A stretch of DNA of 64,000 nucleotides from Owenia fusiformis (lineage: Eukaryota > Annelida > Polychaeta > Sabellida > Oweniidae). The stretch is taken from positions 36,319,425 through 36,383,424 of the forward strand of contig CAIIXF020000010.1 of assembly GCA_903813345.2 (NCBI GenBank), in the 5' to 3' direction. The translations under genes and the position numbers were made by a program. The notes under the pieces are model-generated. The model was not told the DNA's origin, made no database searches, and saw only the letters and a program-made list of their open reading frames with translations. Positions 56,401 to 64,000 of this stretch are shown here, one piece after another (position 1 is the first letter of the stretch; every line of letters starts with the position of its first letter).

Positions 56401-59400
56401 CTAATTGTTTTGGGTTTCTATGATTACAGTACGTAGCTATAATGCCTTATTTATATGTAACAGTTGTAAAAAAAAAAGTTTATTTATTTTGTAATGAGGT
56501 AAATAAGTTATGCAATGTTTTGCTCTAGGATCCTTCTGTGTTATTCATATTGAAGATTTAGATCATGAAGAGACAATTATATCTATAAATCAATGTAGGA
56601 TAACATTTTGGATGTCGATAAGTATGTAATTGTATATGTAATTGATACACCACATGTCCTATTCTTTCAGATCCTGTTTGGAAGACTAGATAGAGTAAAT
56701 GACATGACACACCACATAAATGTGACATGACACACCACACAGTGTCGCTTTTTTCAGATCATGATCGAGAGGCAAGACAGAGTAAATGACATGACACACC
56801 ACATATGTGACATGACACACCACATGTATGGCATGCCATACGCTGTCCTATTTTTATTTCAGATCATGATCGAGAGGCAAGACAGAGTAAATGACATGAC
56901 ACACCACATATGTGACATGACACACCACATGTATGGCACGCCATACGCTGTCCTATTTTTATTTCAGATCATAATCGAGATACAAGACAGAGTAACTGAC
57001 ATGGCACACCACATATGTGACATGACGTACCACACATGTGACATGACGTACCACACATGTGACGTGACAGACTACATTCTTACATATATTTTCAGCATGG
57101 GGATCAAGAAATCAGTCAGATTCAGACGGCGGTTCATACCCTGACTTAAAATCAAATGCTAAAGGGCTCTACTCACTCTGTGTTGCCAAGGACGATCTAA
57201 CATGCAGCAAAGATGACCTGTTCAGACAATTCAGAAATTATGGGAGAGTTGCAGAAACTCATGAAAGTAGCAGGTACTGTAGGGTTCAGATTATTTTCCT
57301 GGAGAGGAATCTCCAAAACAGCCATGTTTTAAAATGCATAATTTATGGAAAAAAAGGAATAAGCAAGGACTAAAATATACAGACATGTAGTGAACAATCT
57401 AAATTGTATAGAAATGCAGAAAAATTACACAGTTCATTCAAATTCTTGAGAGAAATTGTAAAAAAAATCATAAGCAGACGGAGTATTATTTGATTGATGA
57501 CAAATCCAAATTTATGCCTTCATATAAGATATACCAAGACATGAGATATCCAAATACATATTGACAGTTAAATTAACATTTTTTCAAAATATGAACTTAA
57601 GTGACCTACATGTCATTATAGATAAGGGTCACAAACTTGAGCTTGATATTCAAATTATCTTATATTGAACTTTCAAGTTGACATGCTATTTTGGCATGAC
57701 CTTATCCTAAAATCATCATAGACCTTTCAAATGAATATAGTCTATATGAATTTGAAGATGACCTTGACCTTTAATCATGACCTTGACCTGCTTTGACCTC
57801 CATGCAAAATGTTCCTTCATTACAGGTTTGTATTTGTACGATTTGGCAGAAGGGATGATGCAATAAAAGCTTATGAAAATATGAAAGATTCTCATGACGT
57901 TAGAATCCCAGAAGAGCATAGTCGATCTGGTCAAACATCACAAAATGTAAACAACAATCGCAATAGAGAAGAAAGACATGACAATGAAAATAGAAGAGAT
58001 TTTCAACAACAAAATCCAATAGGTGGTGCTTCAGTACTTAGAGTTGAAAGACTTGACAATGAAACTAGAAGAGATTTTCAACAAAACATTCAAATAGGTG
58101 GCGCTTCAGCATTAGGGGACATTTCTAGTGTAAATAGACTTCACCGAGAAAGTGATAAAACTATGGATTTTAGTAGTAAGAGTTATAACCAACAGCCACG
58201 TGAGACTTATGAAACAAAAAGTGCTATGAATGGCGCATCAAGTAGGATTAGCCATACTAGTGAGTCATCCGACAGATCAGCCACCCCTGAGGGTCATAAT
58301 GATAATAGAGGGGGTGGGGCTCTAGGGGGTGGGGCTAGTGGAGGGACAACACAATATAATGACTCCAACCAAAATGGTATGTATATGTTTAATTCAAGTT
58401 AACGAACAACATTGTTATAGTCTCCATCTGTTTTCTAGACAGTGTTCAGCAGTTGGTGTTTGGCATTTGGTGGTTGGTGTTGCATTCGGCATCTATAATC
58501 TCTGTAACCAGGTATCTCTTACGCAATATGTCCCGGATTCAATTCCCGGCTCAGGCAAGACTTAATTTGCTTTTTTGCGTAAAGTACTTCAGGGTGTTTG
58601 ACTTAGTGGTCCAGAACTCGTACAAAAGGGTGGTGTGTACGTGTATGTCTATGTATATGTGCACATAAAAAAACAGGGCTCCTTCAAGGAGGGGTTTCTG
58701 GATAATCTTCTTCTTATGACCTTCATTGATGGTAAACAACAACAACAACAATTAGAGAAAATGGTTTTATAAAGAAATTTATTACTACGCTAATTTAGGT
58801 TATTTAGCAATATCATAAGGCACAGTCTGCTGAAACTGGTAATTGAATGTTCTTTGAAACTACTATATAACAATGCAAATTTCAAAACATTATCTCTACA
58901 AGAGTTTCAAAATTTTTAGATTCTGAGGTATTCATTGGAAATATACCTTCATCATTGCAAAAAGAAGATCTGTTGGAAATTCTCAAAGATTACCGCACAA
59001 GTATTGTGGAAGTACGATTCTTTAAAAAAGACATAAAATGGTGAGTTTTTGTTGTGTGAGTTCAAAATATATTTGTGACTTTCTTTTAAATGAATGAGAT
59101 TAGATCATTTTTCTTCTTTTATTTTACTTGATCATATACAATACATGTAGATACATCTTCATGTTTTTAATATCTTGCTTTCTATTTCATAATTACAAGG
59201 TTATATTAGCATACCCGTATACCCGTAGCCAGGGGGGTTTGCATGGTTCGGGCGAACCCCCCCCCCCAACCCCTGGCCAAAAATTCTTTCAAAATCATGC
59301 AGTTTTTCACCATTTTGAGCACTTCTCAAGTGATTTTAGCCTTATTTGGGCCAAAATTGTCAAATGTGAACCCCCCCGGAATATTTTGAAAACTGAACAC

Positions 59401-62400
59401 CCCTTTGGCAAATCCTGGCTACGGGCCTGTATTAGTGTCCATTGCCTCATTATCAAGTAAAATTAAGTACAATGCCATCTATTTGTATATATATGCACTT
59501 TTATTCACAAAGTTCATACTTTTGGAAATAAGGTTGAGAACATATTTATTTGACACCCTGTAATATATATTTTTTTACAGTTTTGCTTTTGTTGAGTGTA
59601 CATCATTTGAAGAGGCCTGTAAACTTCATCAAGACTTGGATGGGTTCGAAATTCAGGGGCGTTGCCTCAAAGTCCATTGCAAGGGCTCAGGCACTGTAGC
59701 ACAAAGAATCTATGTCCCCACCCAAAGAGAAGAAGTCCCCAACCCCAGGCATGAAACTTCTGTTCCCATCCCAGTGACAAGGCAACCCCCAGGGTATTCT
59801 GCCCCCATCCCAGTGGCAAGGCAACCCCCAGGGTATTCTGCCCCCATCCCAGTGGCAAGACAACCCCCAGGGTATTCTACCCCCATCCTAGAGACAAGGC
59901 AACCATCAGGACACCACATACCACAGGAAGGTAAAGATTTGAAATACACAAATATGTTAATTAATAATTAATTAATTGTTCATATTTACACAGTCAAACC
60001 TACACAAGTCATGTTTATTATGTAATTATTATGTATATATAATTATGCAATTGCGATTTTGAGGGGTAAAAATACTTTTAATTTTTTGGGCAGGGAATTA
60101 AGGTGTTCAAAATTCACTCAAAATGATATCATGCTTTTTGAATGAAATGTAGGCTGTCTCCTTTCCCCAATTTATATGTCATAGTTTCTTTGATTGCCTG
60201 AGCCATATACATATAATATATAACTTCTTTAATGTATGTGATATACATGTAGTTTCCTTCTGCATGAGTTACTAATAGTAGAGTTTCTACTTCCAAATTA
60301 GTTGTCCTTAGTTATAGCAAGTTAAGCGACCTATTTTCTTAAGAGAACTCGTATGTGAAAATGTCATATATGGCCTTCCCTTCAACAATATCTGCCCCCT
60401 CTCAGTTGGTTTTCCGGGGACCTTTAATGCTCAAAAAGTAAATGCCATCAGGGGGAAAACAAATCCTAGAGAACGATAAGTCTACAGATTCATGCACAAG
60501 TTCTCTTGAGAATGTGAACCTAAAGTCTCGGTCACATTGCTCTGCGGTGGGCATACGGTGGCAGTAACTTCATAAAATCGATATAGAAATTCTACATTGC
60601 ATATTTCTCTCAATCTTGTGAAGCTACGACTGCTGTACAATTGCTGTAGGTCAAATGTGACTGAGGCATATATTATCCTCTCTATTGGCTAGTATTTGCA
60701 TTCATAAAGGAATCGTGTACAAACTCAGTATGTCTAATAATCTACGCAGTACACACAGAGACTAAACAGGCATCAACATACCGTGAGCATAATACATCTA
60801 CATATATTTATCGCATGATCTGTAAAATGAAGCCCTCTGATTGGTCAGTTCTTGTACTGTATCAATCTGTATTGCTACTGAAATTCTCCCCATTGATCAT
60901 CTCCGGAGCAATACAGAAAATATTGCTACAGAGGGGACAATCTCAGTAGCAATCCAGAGAATGCAGAATATTTCCTTGGGATTACTGTATAAGTGGTAAT
61001 TTTGCCTAATCATTTAATTTGCTTATTTCCTTATTTTTGCCAGGTTCGGAAAATTAAATGTCGGAAATATTGTCTTTATAATGTTATCCAATGGGAGGTT
61101 TCTTGTCATTAGGAAAATTAAAATAAAATGATGAAATTTGACCATTCGGAAAATTAACCACTCGGATTAAATACCACTTATACAGTATCTCCTAAGTAAA
61201 ATGTATTGGCCTAAGATCATACGATACAAACGTTATAGAATGATTTGAAGTGCAATACAGGATATAGTCTGCTCTCGATATTCTGTGTTGGCACTTGACT
61301 TCATCTTGTTCCAATACAGAATTTCTCAAGCAGAATATATCCTGTATTGCACTTCAAATCATTCAATAACTTATACTATAGCCCCGTGTATTAGCCAGGA
61401 TACTGCCAGGCAAGCTCACGATATTAAGAGGTCTGGTGAATACCCCTGGTGTAGATGGTTTCAGTATTTTAAAAAATGTCCAGGATTAATCTTTGGAATA
61501 GAATTACTTGATTTTATTTAAGAAATATAGACCGGGGTAATATTGTTGAATACTCCCCGCAGGGCTAGGCACAAATGTTTTCTGTACCCGAAACGACCGA
61601 AGCGAGTGAGGGGTTCGAATTCGAAAGCTTTTGTGCCTAGCCCTAAGGGGTGTATTAGATGATATTACAACTGCTCTGAGGTCTATATTATGCTTTGAAC
61701 ATGAAAACTCACATAAATGTTTCGAATGTTCATTATGGTCTGCTATTACTTCGGCCCGCCATTATGACATCACACATTACTCGTATTACCAGGGGTATTG
61801 TTTGCAAATATATACCCCGGGTGAAATGTTTACTTTGTTCACAGTTTATAGAAGGCGTGAATACAGTCATGTTCGAATACTCTATAAACCCAGAAATATA
61901 TGATGCAGTGCCAATTTGTCCCTTTGTATTTTTATGTCACCACCACAAATGGTGACATATCACAAATGGTGACATACCACAAATGGTGACATATTGTTAT
62001 AGTCTCCAACTTTTTTTGGCTGCTGGTTGGCTGTTCGTGTTCAGCATCTGTAACAGCATTCAGCCGTTGGCACCTGTAACAAATGGCAGGTGGTGACATT
62101 TTGCATGTTAATGCCTTGTTTTACCTAGTGTAGTTAATCAATGCATCTTATAACTTATATATAGACTAACACGTCATGTTTAGATAAAATTGTCAGTAAA
62201 TAAATGTAAACAATGTGATGTTGAGATGCTACAATCTGATTTTTCAGTCAACTTTTCTGAAAGTTTCAGTCCTGACAAGGAATATAATATATATTTTGAA
62301 AAGGTCTTGAAAATGAGGTAGTCTTTCATTTCACTCTGTTTTTTAAATCAATTTTTTACAGGTTGCCTATGACCCTCAGGCCCCAAGTGGGAATATAAGG

Positions 62401-63898
62401 TGCCACATGATGGTATTCACAATTATTTATGTTAAACATTGAAGAGAAAGAAAAAGTACCCCTCCCATCCCCTATTAATAGAACTAACTGGACATGTCAC
62501 CTAATTTGTTTATTATTGTTATATTTAGCAGTCAAGGTAGATGGTTCTCTATTACTCGGCAGTTCTGAAAGTCCCCCTCCACTTGCTGGTGATAGTCCAC
62601 CTGGATTAGCGTGTGCCGCCCGCTCTCCAGTTGAAGATATACAAGATGACGCTGATCAAGGTGCATTATGGGTGATAAAAGCTTCGGAGTGGTGAAAAAT
62701 TCATTGATCACAATTTGTTTTCATTTTGCAGTATTTTTCGGAAATTATTTGTTCCTAATAGCTAAATATGTTTTCCTATACTAAAATTCACCCTTAAATC
62801 CATACTGAAATATACACACTCTAACTTTTGAATCTATACTGATACACCCTAAAATCCATACTGATATACTCACACTCTAACTTTTGAATCTATACTGATA
62901 CTAAAAACCTCCTCACTGGTTGCATTGCATGATATAACTTTTGTTAAACTAAAATTAACTAAAACTTATTATCTTGTGGTATTTCAACATGCCAACTCAT
63001 TGACAACTAAAAGGTATGAAACCTGGAGAGATTTTACGAGAACTTTCTGAACAACCCTTGTATATTCCAGAAGTTATGATATATTAGCTAGATTTATGAT
63101 GGCATTGGTTGAAGGTAGCAATCTTTCCATGCAGAAATAGGATTTATTCTACTTTATTCAAATTTTACTAATTTTTGGCAAAAGGAGTCTACAAAGGGTG
63201 CCACAGAAGCAATTGATGATTAGCTGTTTTGTAACGGAGCATTTTAACCTTTATGTGTTAAGTAGTTACACGTGTTGTATTTTCTTCATCAAAATGTAGT
63301 ATCAGGCCCGTAGCCAGGAATTTCCAAGACGGGGTTCACTTTTGGAAGAATTTGAGGGGGGGTTCTCCTTTGACAACTTTGGTCCAAAAATGGCCAAAAT
63401 CACTTCAAAAAGTGCTTAGAATGGTGAAAACTGCATGATTTTGTAAGAATTTTTGGTCAGGGGGAGGGTTGCCTGTGATCCGACTAACTTCATGATTTAT
63501 TGTTCTTATAAGAATTGAAAACAAACGTAAAATAATCTACTCTATGTGCGCGTCTTTGGGCATGGTCGTGTGGGATAATTAACACCTCATGGTAAATAAT
63601 TGGGTCCATCGAACCCCCACCCATTCCCTGGCTATGGGCCTGTAGTATACAAGAAGTAATAATTATCCCAAGGTAAGACAATGTAAAACAAATATAGATA
63701 TGGTTATAAGATATATAATTTAATCTAGGAAGAGAAATCATATTAACTTGATGTTTTGTATAAAATGCACTTAGTTGTTATAGAAACGGAGGTTTTTATC
63801 TCCAACATCCCTCCGGAGATGACAGAGCAAGACCTGAGCTATCTTCTTGGTGACATACCACTGTCAGTAGTGATGCGGTCAAAGGGCTATAACAACAG
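53436..63898 (+). CDS. LOTUS (OST-HTH) domain protein with three or more RRMs, 5' part
   Basis: Nine coding exons in continuous phase: 53436-53617, 54153-54274, 55217-55243, 57096-57273, 57826-58376, 58920-59040, 59581-59930, 62529-62660, 63784-63898, giving 592 codons so far. The gene continues past the window. Residues 1 to about 105 form an extended LOTUS domain (LKRELRAVLLSSGGLTERKL, IPWREFGF, IPDVIRI, then a basic tail), most like the first LOTUS of TDRD5/TDRD7, which binds Vasa in germ granules. RRM1 at about 135-200 (RNP2 LYSLCV, RNP1 RFVFVRF), RRM2 at about 356-425 (RNP2 VFIGNI, RNP1 CFAFVEC) and RRM3 from about 557 (VFISNI). Between RRM1 and RRM2 is a Gly/Ser/Asn-rich linker with a duplicated RRDFQQ...GGAS block. 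After RRM2 comes a Pro-rich repeat. The RNA-regulatory or germline role is inferred from domains; a Tudor domain could follow. Confidence 0.88.
54340..54470. mobile_element. TGTCACC-family MITE
   Basis: ATGTCACCACCAGAAG ... CAAATGGCAGGTGGTGACA. It matches the other copies in this window. It is followed at 54480-54720 by degenerate CATGATGTCAGAAATGCATG repeats. Confidence 0.75.
54959..55067. repeat. long hairpin, arms about 38 bp
   Basis: AGTCGATTTGTCAAATTGTT ... ACTTCTACGTAACAAA followed by the near-exact complement. AT-rich palindromic MITE-like sequence in intron 2 of the LOTUS/RRM gene. Confidence 0.8.
55270..55425. repeat. 17-18 bp minisatellite, about nine copies
   Basis: Units of CCATTTTGGTGATTTTCC with minor variants in intron 3 of the LOTUS/RRM gene, 30 bp past the 27-nt exon 3. 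It creates open frames on both strands. Confidence 0.9.
55612..55785. mobile_element. intact CAGGGG-ended MITE
   Basis: 174 bp with inverted ends CAGGGGTTTCA and TGAAACCCCTG and the perfect 5-bp flanking repeat TATGA (55607-55611 and 55786-55790). Several internal CAACAGGC motifs. Confidence 0.85.
55961..56262. mobile_element. ATGCGAGTAG-type MITE, second copy
   Basis: Same orientation as 43633-44058 and shorter; right end TTCTCGCATCTGAG. Confidence 0.7.
56671..56991 (+). repeat. 105-bp tandem array of 24-nt micro-exon-like units
   Basis: Four units, each with TTTCAG acceptor, 24 nt, then a GTAA donor: 56671-56694, 56758-56781, 56863-56886 and 56968-56991. The last three are 105 bp apart and begin ATCATGATCGAGAG or ATCATAATCGAGAT. 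In the phase set by exon 3 (ends with one base) units 2-4 read D-H-D/N-R-E/D-A/T-R-Q and keep frame. Unit 1 has an in-frame TAG. Exon 4 follows at 57096. Whether the units are spliced in cannot be told from the sequence. Confidence 0.65.
57600..57805 (-). repeat. degenerate AGGTCA-rich repeat
   Basis: On the minus strand AGGTCA cores recur, closest at 57758-57801 (AAGGTCATGATTAAAGGTCA and neighbours). It lies just upstream of exon 5. This looks like repeat sequence, although the cores match nuclear-receptor half-sites. Confidence 0.5.
58385..58757 (+). mobile_element. TGTCACC-family fragment followed by SINE copy 2
   Basis: 58385-58500 carries GTTATAGTCTCCATCTGTTTTC and GTTGGTGTTGCATTCGGCATC of the MITE family. 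From 58508, ACGCAATATGTCCCGGATTC ... GACTTAATTTGCTTTTTTGC, then the same core as the 11083-11405 SINE, ends in (CAA)n at 58737-58751. The first half of the tRNA-like head is missing. Confidence 0.7.
59209..59428. mobile_element. CAGGCCCGT-family MITE, copy C
   Basis: Right end TACGGGCCTG, left end altered (ATACCCGTATACCCGTAGCC), with TATTAG on both sides. Contains a poly-C run at 59258-59270. Confidence 0.75.
59745..59910 (+). repeat. 39-bp coding repeat, about four copies (PIPVARQPPGYSA)
   Basis: Inside exon 7 of the LOTUS/RRM gene. 13-residue Pro-rich units PIPVTRQPPGYSA, PIPVARQPPGYSA (twice) and a diverged PILETRQPSG, directly after RRM2. Confidence 0.9.
60806..61370. repeat. interspersed repeat with a nested TA-target MITE
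   Basis: Second copy of the 37130-37352 repeat, inverted. In it sits about 210 bp (60984-61193) with inverted ends TACTGTATAAGTGGTA and TACCACTTATACAGTA. Confidence 0.7.
61430..61810. mobile_element. foldback element, AATACCCCTGG outer and GGGCTAGGCACAAA inner inverted repeats
   Basis: Outer pair GGTGAATACCCCTGG (61435) and CCAGGGGTATTG (61789). Inner hairpin CAGGGCTAGGCACAAA (61560) and TTTTGTGCCTAGCCCT (61629). No coding sequence is supportable. Confidence 0.6.
61930..62120. mobile_element. TGTCACC-family MITE with short tandem start
   Basis: TATGTCACCACCACAAATGG, then ACAAATGGTGACATA repeated, ending GGCAGGTGGTGACATTTTGC. In intron 7 of the LOTUS/RRM gene. Confidence 0.75.
63303..63642. 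mobile_element. CAGGCCCGT-family MITE, copy D
   Basis: 340 bp with CAGGCCCGTAGCCAGG and CTGGCTATGGGCCTG ends. TAGTAT flanks both sides (63297-63302, 63643-63648). It contains about 130 bp absent from the other copies. A fifth copy starts at 63985 and is cut by the window end. Confidence 0.8.
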
Positions 63899-64000
63899 GT
63901 AATTATAATGTATCACTACACAGTAAGATTTTATCAATTTGCTTCACCCTTTCCATAGTTTGGTCAAACTTTTTTTTATCACCCCAGGCCCGTAGCCAGA

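Overview
This is a metazoan nuclear genome window. It is AT-rich and intron-rich, with GT-AG introns, many short inverted-repeat elements (MITEs), tRNA-derived SINEs and long tandem arrays. The gene content and repeat style suggest a marine invertebrate, probably a lophotrochozoan such as a mollusc or relative, but no sequence feature fixes the species.

Layout. Positions 1-1515 are the 3' flank of a minus-strand gene. Positions 1516-44345 (minus) hold a complete SMC5 gene. I could join 26 exons with consistent reading phase from ATG to stop, giving 1,060 codons. Two other genes lie inside SMC5 introns. (1) On the plus strand at 12799-18123, in intron 18, a single 1,774-codon ORF has 34 tandem copies of a 36-residue Ser/Asn/Asp/Glu-rich unit followed by a Mab-21/cGAS-like nucleotidyltransferase with its catalytic Glu/Asp residues. 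(2) On the minus strand at 34614-34934, in intron 13, there is a 106-codon intronless gene of unrecognised product. It has three evenly spaced CCAAT boxes, a TATA box and a histone-type 3' stem-loop, as in replication-dependent histone genes, but the protein does not look like a core histone.

Positions 44346-53435 are intergenic and mostly transposable elements: a 2.1 kb hAT-like element with an 8-bp target duplication, a 2.1 kb CAGGG-ended element with a 5-bp duplication and a nested mariner-like relic, and several nested MITEs. Positions 53436-63898 (plus) carry the first nine coding exons of a gene that runs off the window. It encodes an N-terminal LOTUS (OST-HTH) domain of the TDRD5/TDRD7 type followed by at least three RRM domains, so it is a candidate germ-granule or RNA-regulation protein.

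The most striking pattern is repeated tandem duplication of exon edges. In SMC5 intron 21 a 48-bp segment spanning the end of exon 21 and its 5' splice site is present in 79 copies with no length change (5821-9612). SMC5 exon 8 has a duplicated donor (in frame, +17 codons) and a duplicated acceptor. Exon 23 has a duplicated acceptor. The LOTUS/RRM gene has a 105-bp array of 24-nt micro-exon-like units, each with both splice sites. An 11.2 kb block with terminal inverted repeats and a 6-bp flanking repeat makes up most of SMC5 intron 13.
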